From contig NZ_ATHQ01000001.1 in assembly GCF_000523275.1 (NCBI RefSeq), positions 195,001-259,000 on the forward strand: 64,000 bases of DNA, in the 5' to 3' direction. This document shows positions 49,062-58,417 of the stretch, in pieces (position 1 is the first letter of the stretch; every line of letters starts with the position of its first letter). Below the pieces are notes generated by a model, which ran no database searches, was not told the DNA's origin, and was given only the letters and a program-made list of their open reading frames with translations. A program made the position numbers and the translations under genes. The DNA comes from Lebetimonas sp. JH292 (GTDB lineage: Bacteria > Campylobacterota > Campylobacteria > Campylobacterales > Nautiliaceae).

Positions 49062-49960
49062 ACATACGCCTTATAAAATTTTACTCCGCCAACCCAAATT
49101 TCTTCAAGCATATTTTCTTTAATCAAATCATTAAAAATTTTTAAAGTATGCTCATCCAAAATATTTTTTACATCACTTTCACTAAAAGGTCTTTTTTTAA
49201 GTGTTTCAATAAGTTCTTCTTTTGTTAAATTTTCTATTTTATAATTAATTTTATCTCTTGTTGGAATAAAAATATTTTGATTTTTAATATTTTCTGCAAG
49301 TTCAAAAAGTTTTTCTATACTTACACCCTCAACATTATAAGCAGGAGGTCTGTCTATTGTGGATATATCTACCCTATCCGGCTTAATATCCGCCAAAACT
49401 TTGTTTAATTTTTTAAATTCCTCATCTTTGTCATTTATACCTTTTACCACCAAAATTTCTATAATCAATTCACCTTTGTAAATTTTCCTAAATTCAATCA
49501 TTCCTTTTATAATTTTTTCTATATCAATTCCTTTGGCGGGTCTGTCTATTTTTTTAAAAATATTTGGGCTTACGGCATCAAGGGAAAGTTTTACAATATC
49601 AAGTTTTTTTAAGGAATTTTGAATTTCTTTTTTCATAATGGTGGAAGAATTACTTAAAATTAAAAGTTTTTTATTTAATGTTTTTAATTTACCGATAAGT
49701 TCATCTAAATAAGGATAAAGAGTGGGTTCACCGTTACTTGTAACAGTCAATACATCAAACTGGTATTTTTGTACTGCATCTTTTACTTCATTAAAAATAT
49801 CATCTACTTTTGGAGGATTGTCATAATTATTAACCGGTTTAGCCGGAGATAATTCACAGTATATGCAGTCAAAATTACATCTTTTTTTATCAGGGCTTAA
49901 ATCAATTCCAAGACTCATACCAAAGCGGCGTGAAGCCACAGGGCCGAATATATATTTCAT
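49058..49960 (-). CDS. Radical SAM protein
   Basis: 300 residues. [4Fe-4S] motif CNFDCIYC (~28-35) preceded by GPVASRRFGMSLGIDLSP, typical of the COG0731-type radical SAM family; TVTSNGEPTLYPYLDELIG (~72-90), ILVVKGINDKDEEF (~165). The C-terminal ~70 residues form a small helical domain (KRPFSESDVKNILDEH). Overlaps the next membrane gene. The reaction is unknown; tRNA or cofactor modification is typical of relatives. Confidence 0.85.
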   Translation of the reverse strand: MKYIFGPVASRRFGMSLGIDLSPDKKRCNFDCIYCELSPAKPVNNYDNPPKVDDIFNEVKDAVQKYQFDVLTVTSNGEPTLYPYLDELIGKLKTLNKKLLILSNSSTIMKKEIQNSLKKLDIVKLSLDAVSPNIFKKIDRPAKGIDIEKIIKGMIEFRKIYKGELIIEILVVKGINDKDEEFKKLNKVLADIKPDRVDISTIDRPPAYNVEGVSIEKLFELAENIKNQNIFIPTRDKINYKIENLTKEELIETLKKRPFSESDVKNILDEHTLKIFNDLIKENMLEEIWVGGVKFYKAYV

Positions 49961-50005
49961 ATTTCACTTCCATTTTTCATTTTACATTTTTCATTATACA
50001 TTTTT

Positions 50006-50530
50006 TTAATGCGCTCCTTTATGCATATAATAAAGTGCAAGGGCTAGCGCCAAAATACTGCCGGCAAGATAAAGCATTTCAAGGGGGGTTGAAAAATTCA
50101 TATGAATTACTTTTTTAAAAAAACTTACAATTAAAACCATTACGACAACTTTTCCAAGTTTGTCTTTAAGCTCATCTAAACTGTGAATTGCAAGAATTTT
50201 ACTTCCCGTCTCACTTCCTTCCGCATCATCAATTTTGGAAATAAAAAGTTCATATAGCCCAAATGAGAATAAAAGCATCACCACCGCAATCAAATACAAA
50301 TCAACCGCGCCTATAAGCCCTCCTATAAGCATTGAATGGAAATTTTGGGGATGGTAATGTGCAAAAAAGAATTTATATGTTACAACCACCATATTCCAGA
50401 CATCGTAACTTGCAACCGCAAATAAAGCTATTGCACCGAACATTCCGAAAATTACCGCCAGTATTACTATTATCCGACTGTTCCAGAGGGTACTTTCAAA
50501 AACTGCTTCAATTAAATTTCTTTTTTCCAT
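50006..50530 (-). CDS. yqhA: YqhA / UPF0114 membrane protein
   Basis: 174 residues from ATG 50530 (MEKRNLIEAVFESTLWNSR; GGAGAAA upstream), shorter than the maximal frame to 50551. Four TM segments with the conserved N-terminal E-x-x-L-W-x-S-R block and FSFGLYELFISKIDDAE (~98-114). UPF0114 proteins are of unknown function. The start overlaps the asd stop (TAATG). Confidence 0.88.
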   Translation of the reverse strand: MEKRNLIEAVFESTLWNSRIIVILAVIFGMFGAIALFAVASYDVWNMVVVTYKFFFAHYHPQNFHSMLIGGLIGAVDLYLIAVVMLLFSFGLYELFISKIDDAEGSETGSKILAIHSLDELKDKLGKVVVMVLIVSFFKKVIHMNFSTPLEMLYLAGSILALALALYYMHKGAH

Positions 50531-51555
50531 TATTTCTCCATTTCTATCCATTTTTTTGCAATTCTCACAGCATTTGTAGCAGCACCAACCCTTAACTGAT
50601 CTGCAACATTGAAAAAGTGAAGAATATTATCATCATATAAATCTTTTCTAATTCTTCCCACATACACATAATCGGTATCGGTGGCAATTACAGGCATAGG
50701 ATACTCATTTTTTTCGGGATTGTCTATTACCTTTACATCTTCAAAATTTTCCAAAACTTCCCTTGCCTTTTCAACAGACACTTCTTTTTCACAATAAATA
50801 CTAATGGATTCACTATGGCTTCTAAGAACCGGAACCCTCACGCAGGTTGCAGCCACTTTAATATCAGAATGTAATATTTTATTGGTTTCATTTACCATTT
50901 TCATCTCTTCTCTCGTAAAACCGTTATCCATAAATTTATCTATATGGGGAATTACATTAAGTGCAATCTGATATTGAAAAACTTCCCTTTCTTTCACTTT
51001 TTTATCCAATTTGAAATTAAAAACCGCCCTCATCTGCTCCAACAGCTCTTCCATACCTTTTTTACCGGCACCGCTTACAGCCTGATAAGTGGCCACATCC
51101 ACCCTGTTTATATTAAATTCTTTATGCAACGGTGCAAGAGAAATCACCATTTGAATAGTCGAACAGTTGGGATTGGCGATAATTCCTGTTTTTTTCCATA
51201 ATGCAATATCACCGGGATTCACCTCAGGTACAACCAAAGGAACATCCGGATTCATCCTGAAATAACTGGTATTGTCTATTACAACAGCTCCCGCTTCGGC
51301 TGCACACGGTGCAAATTTAGCACTTACACTGCCTCCTGCAGAAAAAAAAGCAATGTCAATTTCTTCTTCTTTGAATACATCACAGGTTAATTCTTTTACT
51401 TTTAATACATCACCTTTAAATTCAACTTCTTTCCCAACACTTCTTGCACTTGCAAGGGGAACAAGCTTTTTTACAGGTATTTCATATTCTTCTATAACCC
51501 TTAAAAGCTCTTCTCCTACCGCTCCTGTCGCTCCTACTACTGCCACATTAAACAT
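50530..51555 (-). CDS. asd: Aspartate-semialdehyde dehydrogenase
   Basis: 341 residues; NADP enzyme of Lys/Met/Thr/DAP synthesis. Rossmann VAVVGATGAVGEELLRV (~4-20), catalytic Cys in IIANPNCSTIQMVISL (~125-140), TYQAVSGAGKKGMEEL (~155), active-site His region VPVLRSHSESISIYCE (~235-250). Normal length. Confidence 0.97.
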   Translation of the reverse strand: MFNVAVVGATGAVGEELLRVIEEYEIPVKKLVPLASARSVGKEVEFKGDVLKVKELTCDVFKEEEIDIAFFSAGGSVSAKFAPCAAEAGAVVIDNTSYFRMNPDVPLVVPEVNPGDIALWKKTGIIANPNCSTIQMVISLAPLHKEFNINRVDVATYQAVSGAGKKGMEELLEQMRAVFNFKLDKKVKEREVFQYQIALNVIPHIDKFMDNGFTREEMKMVNETNKILHSDIKVAATCVRVPVLRSHSESISIYCEKEVSVEKAREVLENFEDVKVIDNPEKNEYPMPVIATDTDYVYVGRIRKDLYDDNILHFFNVADQLRVGAATNAVRIAKKWIEMEK

Positions 51556-51564
51556 TGATTCTCC

Positions 51565-52680
51565 TTATAGTAAAAATAAATTTTCTTTTTTTATAACTTT
51601 TTCGCTTAAAATTGCTGCTCTTTCTATTATATTTATCAGTTCTCTTATGTTTCCTCTGAATTCATAATTTAAAAGAGCCTCTTTTGCCTCATCGCTCAAA
51701 TTTTTTTTTTCTAAATTATATTCTTTAATCGTTTTTTCTAAAATATCTTCTGCAATTGGAATTATATCTTTTTTTCTCTCTCTAAGAGGCGGAATTTTAA
51801 TAGGAATTGTAGCAAGTCTGTAATATAAATCTTCCCTGAATTTATTGTTTTTTATCATTTCATCAATATTTTGATTTGTAGCACTTATTATTCTTACATC
51901 AATTTTAGTCGGTTTTGTGCTTCCAAGCCTGTTTATTTCTTTTTCCTGAAGCACCCTAAGGAGTTTTGCCTGAAGATTAAAAGGCATTTCAGCTATTTCA
52001 TCTAAAAAAAGTGTCCCGCCCTGGGCCAGTTCAAAAAGTCCCGGTTTTGAAACAGTTGCATCCGTAAAAGCCCCTTTTTCGTATCCGAAAAGCTCACTTT
52101 CTATTAAATTTTCAGGAATTGCACTCATATTTATAGCTATAAATTTACCACTCCTGCCGCTGTTTTCGTGAATAAATTTAGCAAATTCCTCTTTTCCGAC
52201 CCCGCTTTCGCCAAGAAGCATTACACTGGCCATTGTAGGCGCCACTTTTTTAGATATATTTAAAACTTCTTTTGTTTTTTCATCTTCGGCAATAAAAGAA
52301 GGTTTAACCGCAGCTTTTTTACCTTTTGTTTTGGTTACCACTTTTTGATTTCTCTCAATTGCCGCAATTAAATCCTCGATTTCAAAAGGCTTTGTCAAAA
52401 AATCCTTAACCCCGAGCCTCAATGCCTCAATCGCCCTGTTTAACGTGGCGTTTCCCGTAATTAAAATTACTTCATATTTTCCATTTAATTCTTTTACAAA
52501 ATCAATTCCGTCCATTTTAGGCATTGTAATATCAGAAATAATCAAATCTATTGAATCGTCTAATTTTTTAAGTGCGTCAATAGCATTTCTAAATTCAACG
52601 ACTTCATATCCTTCGGATTTAAGTGCAAGTGAGAGAGATTTTCTCATATTTATATCATCTTCAACAACAGCTATTTTCAA
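51565..52680 (-). CDS. flgR: Sigma-54 activator FlgR (NtrC-type) lacking a DNA-binding domain
   Basis: 371 residues: receiver domain with acidic pocket VEDDINM (~5) and phospho-Asp in LIISDITMPKMDG (~53), then the AAA+ domain with Walker A LLGESGVGKEEF (~155), loop GYEKGAFTDATVS (~195; D where GAFTGA has G), Walker B GTLFLDEIAEM (~220) and R-finger region. The protein ends at INIIERAAILSEKVIKKENL, so there is no C-terminal Fis-type HTH, as in H. pylori FlgR. It should activate sigma-54 flagellar genes from solution. Confidence 0.88.
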   Translation of the reverse strand: MKIAVVEDDINMRKSLSLALKSEGYEVVEFRNAIDALKKLDDSIDLIISDITMPKMDGIDFVKELNGKYEVILITGNATLNRAIEALRLGVKDFLTKPFEIEDLIAAIERNQKVVTKTKGKKAAVKPSFIAEDEKTKEVLNISKKVAPTMASVMLLGESGVGKEEFAKFIHENSGRSGKFIAINMSAIPENLIESELFGYEKGAFTDATVSKPGLFELAQGGTLFLDEIAEMPFNLQAKLLRVLQEKEINRLGSTKPTKIDVRIISATNQNIDEMIKNNKFREDLYYRLATIPIKIPPLRERKKDIIPIAEDILEKTIKEYNLEKKNLSDEAKEALLNYEFRGNIRELINIIERAAILSEKVIKKENLFLL

Positions 52681-52788
52681 TTATCAGCCTTTTTTTATTT
52701 TTATAAATTATAAAGAAAATTTAAAAAGTAGTCAAATGAAATTAAATAAACAGGATAAGAAAAGTTTAACTGTTAACCAAACCTCTTC

Positions 52789-53690
52789 TTAATCTGTCTC
52801 CACGGCAGCATGTCCAAGATTATACGGAATTTGTGCCCGATAGTGATTTGGTGACATATTAAACCATTTTTTGAATGCCCTTGAAAAAACACTAATCTCC
52901 GTATAACCCAGGTACAGAGCGATTGTGGCAATATCAAGACTAAAATGGTAATGCAAAGCAAGTTTTTTGCGCACCGATTCAAGAAGTTTTGTATAAGAGT
53001 ACCCTTCTTTTTTAAGATTATTTTGCAGAGTTCTAACAGACTGATAACTTTTTAGCTATAAACTCTATACTTATCCCATTATTTCCAATATGTATCAGAA
53101 TCTGTTTTTCAGTCCGTGTATGCCAAGAGTTATCGTAAAGGGGAGTTTGCAGCTCAACACAAAGCTTCTCTTTTGAAAACACAAGGGCATTTTCATAGGC
53201 ATTAAATATTAACTTTTTTCCAAAAAGCCGATGATACTCTTCCGGTTCTTCTATCTCATTATGTTGAAAATAGGCATATTCCGGTTCAATATTCACTGCC
53301 GAAAGTTGTCTTATAAGGCTAATTACGGCAGCAAGATGAATTTCACTTTGATACCGGTTTAAAGCAACTAAAGGACTATTATAAAGATTTTTAGTTTCTG
53401 TAAGAATAAACTCAAGGTTTTTACCTACTAAATGTGAATAATAACAAAGTTTTTCAAGCATTTCACTTACGGTTGCGGTATTGCTGAGCATATATCCAAG
53501 CAGTCCTAAAGATTGTGGGGAAGAAGCTTCTCCAAGATGAAGCGCTAAAAAAGGGTCATCACAAAGTTGTGAAGCCTTTTGAAAAAGAAAACGCAATTTA
53601 GAGCTTTTTATATATGAATGTTCCTTTGTAAAAATCTTCCGATCAATTTTTATAATGTTTTTCTAACATTAATAAAACATATTGCAGAGT
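52789..53690 (-). pseudogene. AraC-family regulator, frameshifted
   Basis: The N-terminal arabinose-binding-like domain (53033-53596; ASQLCDDPFLALHLGEASSP, LGLLGYMLSNTATVSEML) continues after a frame change near 53040 into a complete AraC HTH: SVRTLQNNLKKEGYSYTKLL then LALHYHFSLDIATIALYLGY and FSRAFKKWFNMSPNHYR. A second shift is needed near 53630 to reach an ATG. Base composition and codon use are richer in GC than the neighbours. Probably acquired and broken. Confidence 0.7.
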
Positions 53691-53799
53691 AATTACTGAA
53701 ACATGTTCCAATTTTATCCTTTTTTTTCGCAATTTATCAAAAATATTTCTTTTTTTGTATATATAATTATACTGAATTTATTGGATAATAAGTGTAAAA

Positions 53800-54263
53800 A
53801 AGGCAATGTTATCGGACACATGTTAAGAATCACAAAACAGCCGAATATGATGTGCATACTGGGAAAAATATATTCCGCAAATTCCGGAAGCATATTTTAA
53901 ACCGTTTGAAGATGCCGAAGATGAAGCTGCACTTGCTGCATTAAGTGTTTGCGAATTAGAATGTTGTTAATACAACACCAGGGGATCAGGATTTTACTTT
54001 TTCTTGATTTGAAATTTCAAGGGCTTAACGCAAGTTTATCTAATTTTGCTTTAAGACTTAACGACCTTGAAAACAGAGCTTTTGATATAGTTTGCAAGTA
54101 TTTAGAAATAAATAACGATATAACAATAACATACCCTAAAACTTTCAGCATTTATTTTAAGCTTAAAGCAATGCAAATTATAAGCAACGATTTAAACACT
54201 ATTGACCCGGCAGATTTTGCGATTATTGCAAGTGAAGTGGAAGACAGTTTTAAGGAAACTTAA
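53800..54263 (+). pseudogene. Phage structural (portal-like) gene remnant carrying the CRISPR-matched site
   Basis: Two frames join: YIPQIPEAYFKPFEDAEDEA to ELECCNTTPGDQDF (to ~53990), then LNASLSNFALRLNDLENRAF, CKYLEINNDITITYPKTFS and ADFAIIASEVEDSFKET (to 54263). The helical stretch followed by a Y-P-K-x-F-S strand recalls the C-terminus of phage portal proteins (DUF4055-type), a low-confidence match. Two CRISPR spacers match 54154-54187, which supports a phage origin. No start codon is intact. Confidence 0.5.
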
Positions 54264-54662
54264 GCGGTTTCTGCTATTCTTTTGTTAAGATTATTTAAAA
54301 TAATTTCTTTCAATTTCTTTAAAAATAGTTTATCACTCCCTTGACTTTTATCTTTTTCTATAATCTTTAATGCTTTTTTATAAAGTTCTATAACTTCTTT
54401 TTTGTTTTCAAAAGGAATTAATGCCTCTCTATCAGCTAAAAATAGAGGTCTTTCTCCAAAATTTTTCTTTTTCTAATTTCTCAACCTCTTCTTTATGTAA
54501 TTCTTCAAAACTTTTCTCATCAGGCTTAATTTTATAACCTGTCATCTAACGTTTTCAAAATATAATCTTCTTCATTTGTAATATGTCCTAAATTTTTTCT
54601 TTTTACTATATGATTTTTAAATTTCTCTTTACTCATCCATATTTTAAAATTTCATTCTCAAT
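54264..54662 (-). pseudogene. Remnants of one or two phage-associated genes
   Basis: On the minus strand three frame pieces can be read: WMSKEKFKNHIVKRKNLGHI then TNEEDYILKTLDD (~54540-54640), KIKPDEKSFEELHKEEVEKL (~54480-54540) and FGERPLFLADREALIPFENK continuing to NNLNKRIAETA (ending ~54264). The first resembles the small nuclease-like tail often joined to phage minor head proteins. No intact ORF and no firm family. Confidence 0.35.
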
Positions 54663-55016
54663 TTACATTTCATTATATTTCCTATTGCTAAATAAATCCG
54701 CATACTTTCTTATCGGATATTTAGGTCTAATTGAATTAAAAATCTTTTCAATGTCCTCTCCCTGCTTAAACCTGTTCAGCATCTCGTAAGTGCCGAGTAT
54801 TTCTCTCTGCTCTCTTTCGTCAAACTCATTCATTGTATCCTGCACGGTTTGTTTCCAGCTTTTCCTTTTGCCTGTAACTTTGCCGTAATACGGGGCATAA
54901 ATACATCTGCAGTGAGGATGCAACGGTGTAGTCCTCATTTCCGCTTTTGGAACTATCCCACGACCAAATCCCATATTTAAATTTGCATAAAAATCACATA
55001 TATCCGTTTTTGGATA
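54663..55016 (-). pseudogene. Phage minor head (SPP1 gp7 / Mu F-like) protein, C-terminal fragment
   Basis: The open frame from 55016 reads YPKTDICDFYANLNMGFG, then VPKAEMRTTPLHPHCRCIY. D-x-C-D-x-Y-A...P-x-H-P-x-C-R-C is the metal-like motif of phage head morphogenesis proteins. It continues for ~70 residues to KYNEM. The N-terminal part is missing: the frame hits a TAG at 55017 and the CRISPR array begins 13 bp later, so the array boundary coincides with the truncation. Confidence 0.7.
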
Positions 55017-55029
55017 CTAAATGTTCACT

Positions 55030-56967
55030 ATTTCAATACTCCAGCTGTATCGGTTTAATCTGATTTTAAGCTTAAAGCAATGCAAATTATAATAGAATTT
55101 CAATACTCCAGCTGTATCGGTTTAATAATGCCTCTTTATAACTTCTTGTGTATATTTCAATACTCCAGCTGTATCGGTTTAATGCTATTAGACTTTTTAA
55201 CTTTAATTCTGGTATGGCGATTTCAATACTCCAATTGTATCGGTTTAATAAGAAAAATTATAAAAAATAAAAACTAAAAAAACATTTCAATACTCCAGCT
55301 GTATCGGTTTAATGTTTTGCGGTAATTGAATATCTTAGTTTTGAATTATATTTCAATACTCCAGCTGTATCGGTTTAATGTTTTGCGGTAATTGAATATC
55401 TTAGTTTTGAATTATATTTCAATACTCCAGCTGTATCGGTTTAATTTCTCATTTATTGAACTATATTTCAATACTCCAGCTGTATCGGTTTAATAATTTG
55501 GCTCAAACTCAAATGTTCCTGATAGTTCTTAATTTCAATACTCCAATTGTATCGGTTTAATCGTTTCGATACACAATAAACTTCGCTTTTGTTAAATTAT
55601 TTCAATACTCCAGCTGTATCGGTTTAATAAATATGAGCTTGGAAGATTTGCGATAAATGGCAGAAATATTTCAATACTCCAGCTGTATCGGTTTAATTTT
55701 GTTAAGCTTAAAGCAATGCAAATTATAAGCAAATTTCAATACTCCAATTGTATCGGTTTAATAGGTATTGAAAAGCAAAATAGATGTTATTGACGGATTT
55801 CAATACTCCAATTGTATCGGTTTAATTATAACTGCTCCATTGATTGTTTTAAAAATTAAAAAATTTCAATACTCCAATTGTATCGGTTTAATTATAATTT
55901 ATAAAACTTTTTACGATATTATACATCTATTTCAATACTCCAGCTGTATCGGTTTAATATTGTTACAATAAAATCTTTATTTGTTTTTTCAAATTTCAAT
56001 ACTCCAGCTGTATCGGTTTAATAAAGAAAGATTATAACAAACTAAAAACGCAAAATAATATTTCAATACTCCAGCTGTATCGGTTTAATTCTGATTTTAG
56101 ATGGAGAATTCTTATTTCAATACTCCAATTGTATCGGTTTAATCTTCGATTTTTGCATCAAGTAAAGATGCAATTTCTTCTTAATTTCAATACTCCAATT
56201 GTATCGGTTTAATTAAGAAAGATTATAACAAACTAAAAACGCAAAATATATTTCAATACTCCAGCTGTATCGGTTTAATAAAAAGTTAATAAAGGGCAAA
56301 AAATCAAAAAAATAATCTATTTCAATACTCCAATTGTATCGGTTTAATTGGATTTGTAAGGAGCATGTGTTGTATCACCCAGCAGTTTTATTTCAATACT
56401 CCAATTGTATCGGTTTAATAACATAAAAAAGGGGCAAAAAATGAAAACTAAGAAAAATTTCAATACTCCAGCTGTATCGGTTTAATACTTTATAAAGTCC
56501 AACCAACCTCACCCGAAAATATTTCAATACTCCAGCTGTATCGGTTTAATGAGGCATATTGCTAAGAAATACAGAAAATCTCTTTTTGTATTTCAATACT
56601 CCAGCTGTATCGGTTTAATATTTAAAAAAGGGGCAAAAAATGAAAACTAAAAAAAATTTCAATACTCCAGCTGTATCGGTTTAATAAGAAATTTATGAGG
56701 GTGATATTGTTAGATTACATATTTCAATACTCCAATTGTATCGGTTTAATAGATTTAATAAATTCTAATGTTCCTGATCTCTTTTTGGATTTCAATACTC
56801 CAATTGTATCGGTTTAATATATCTTGGCTCAAACTCAATCTCATCGCTTAATCCGTATTTCAATACTCCAGCTGTATCGGTTTAATCGTATTTTCTTATT
56901 TCAATACTCCAGCTGTATCGGTTTAATATTTAAATAGATTTCAATACTCCAGCTGTATCGGTTTAAT
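55030..56967 (-). CRISPR. Type I-B CRISPR array, 31 repeats / 30 spacers
   Basis: 30-bp repeats, plus strand ATTTCAATACTCC + core + TGTATCGGTTTAAT. The core is AGC in 20 copies or AAT in 11 (copies 4, 9, 12, 13, 14, 18, 19, 21, 22, 27, 28). Read on the minus strand the repeat ends ATTGAAAT, a typical 8-nt crRNA handle, so transcription runs leftward from the cas side. Spacers are mostly 34-41 bp, but S2 (27), S7 (19), S17 (24), S29 (11) and S30 (10) are short. S5 and S6 are identical. Confidence 0.98.
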
Positions 56968-57119
56968 ACATCAAATTTCGGGCTTTTTAAAAACCCGCCA
57001 CTCCAAAATATGGGCTTTTTCCAACCAAATTCAAAAAAAACAATAAATTTTCAAAAATCTTTTTACAATTACGATTTTAGCGATATCTTAAAAGATTGTC
57101 AAGAAAAAGAGGTTGGAAA
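56968..57119 (-). promoter_or_regulatory. CRISPR leader
   Basis: 152 bp between cas2 and the leader-proximal repeat. Contains a hairpin CGGGCTTTTT/AAAAACCCG (~56979-56998) and a longer-range pair TTTCCAACC (~57020) / GGTTGGAAA (~57111). AT-rich otherwise. Its identity rests on repeat orientation and cas2 position. Confidence 0.65.
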
Positions 57120-57419
57120 TCAGATAAAAAGACCATTCCCTTTTTTACCGATTGTGTCTTCTAAAAAGCTCTCTTTATTTTTAAGTTTTATTACAGTTAT
57201 AAAATCAAGATTTTCATCAATTGCATTTTTGAGTTCTTTTTGAAGTTTAATTAAATTACTTGGAGTTATTTCACCTCTAAAAACAGATTTTTGATGATGA
57301 TTTAGATATTTTTTGCAAATTTTAAAAACTTTATTCACCCTTCTTTTTCCAGCCTCACTCTCCTCATCTGCAATATCATACATTAAAAAGGCATAATTAA
57401 TTTTATAATCTTTTTTCAT
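57120..57419 (-). CDS. cas2: CRISPR-associated endoribonuclease Cas2
   Basis: 99 residues with the ferredoxin-like Cas2 fold: YAFLMYDIADEESEAGKRRV (~9-28, catalytic-site Asp in YDI), KICKKYLNHHQKSVFRGEIT (~32-51), then NLDFITVIKL. Structural partner of Cas1 in spacer integration. The ATG overlaps the cas1 stop by 4 bp. Intact. Confidence 0.93.
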   Translation of the reverse strand: MKKDYKINYAFLMYDIADEESEAGKRRVNKVFKICKKYLNHHQKSVFRGEITPSNLIKLQKELKNAIDENLDFITVIKLKNKESFLEDTIGKKGNGLFI

Positions 57420-58411
57420 CTCTTTTCCTTCAAACTAAAAGGCTTAAATTCTTCTTTTTGTATCAAATATTTTATAAGTTTATATCCATCAAGCTTTATA
57501 GCAGTATGAAAACTGACCATTCTTTTTAAAGTTTTATGTTTAAATTTTTCATTGAGTCTTTCTTCAAAAGCACTTATAAAAATTTTCTTGCCCTCTTCAT
57601 TTAAAAGAGCATAATTAAATTTCTTTTCAAAATGTCTCTCAACTTTGAGTTTTTTTCTATTTACCAAATCAAAAATACTTCTAAATACAATTACAGGCTT
57701 AAATACTTCGCTTAAATCAAGACTCAAGCTAAATCTGCTTTCACTTGGTGAATGTAAAAAACTTATTGACTGGTCTAAGTGTGTCTGATAAATTGCGCTT
57801 ATTGTTTTAGTATAAAGCAAAGTATTTCCAAATGAAATTAAAGCATTTAAAGGATTATCAGGAGGTCTTTTCACTCTTTTATTAAACAAAAATTCCTCCG
57901 GTAAAAAATATTTAAAACTATCATAAAATCCAGCCCATATATTGCCCTCAATAAATAAAAGTTTATTTATATTATCTGTTTTTTCAATAAACCTTGGAAT
58001 ATCTTCCCTTAAATATCTTAAAAATTCCTGAAGTTCACTTTTACCGTGTCTAAAATAGTGATATAAAACTTCATAAATATTCTCACTAATACCTAAAACT
58101 ATCGCTTTTGCTATTGATAATCTCTCATTTTGAAATGTAATTGCCTGTTTTATTGTTAAATTTCCACTTATATATTTTTCTTTTGGATAAAAACTACCAC
58201 TATAATTTCCAAAATAATTAAAAAAATGTAAAATTATTCCAGCCCTTGCACAAAAATCTAAAAATTTAGAATTAATACTGACTTCATTCATAAAATATAT
58301 CTCTCTTACCGCCTCAATCGGTATATATTTCCACCCTTTTTCGTTTCTAAAAGCAATAGAATTATCTTTTCTTTTAATTTCACCCATTGAAAAAATATAT
58401 TTAGTTTTCAT
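57416..58411 (-). CDS. cas1: CRISPR-associated endonuclease Cas1
   Basis: 331-residue type I-B Cas1 integrase. N-terminal beta domain (YIFSMGEIKRKDNSIAFRNE), LFIEGNIWAGFYDSFKYFLP (~145-164, catalytic Glu region), PDNPLNALISFGNTLLYT (~185-202), HLDQSISFLHSPSESRFSLS (~215-234, catalytic His) and DLSEVFKPVIVFRSIF (~236-251, catalytic Asp/Glu). Full length and intact. Confidence 0.96.
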   Translation of the reverse strand: MKTKYIFSMGEIKRKDNSIAFRNEKGWKYIPIEAVREIYFMNEVSINSKFLDFCARAGIILHFFNYFGNYSGSFYPKEKYISGNLTIKQAITFQNERLSIAKAIVLGISENIYEVLYHYFRHGKSELQEFLRYLREDIPRFIEKTDNINKLLFIEGNIWAGFYDSFKYFLPEEFLFNKRVKRPPDNPLNALISFGNTLLYTKTISAIYQTHLDQSISFLHSPSESRFSLSLDLSEVFKPVIVFRSIFDLVNRKKLKVERHFEKKFNYALLNEEGKKIFISAFEERLNEKFKHKTLKRMVSFHTAIKLDGYKLIKYLIQKEEFKPFSLKEKR

Positions 58412-58417
58412 CTATCC

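Noticed and set aside
53703-53900. 65-residue ORF as a gene
   Set aside because: It lies in a frame that conflicts with the phage-remnant frame downstream and has no Shine-Dalgarno or family pattern.
55080-55971. Short ORFs within the CRISPR array
   Set aside because: Their peptides repeat FQYSSCIGLI, which is just the translated repeat.
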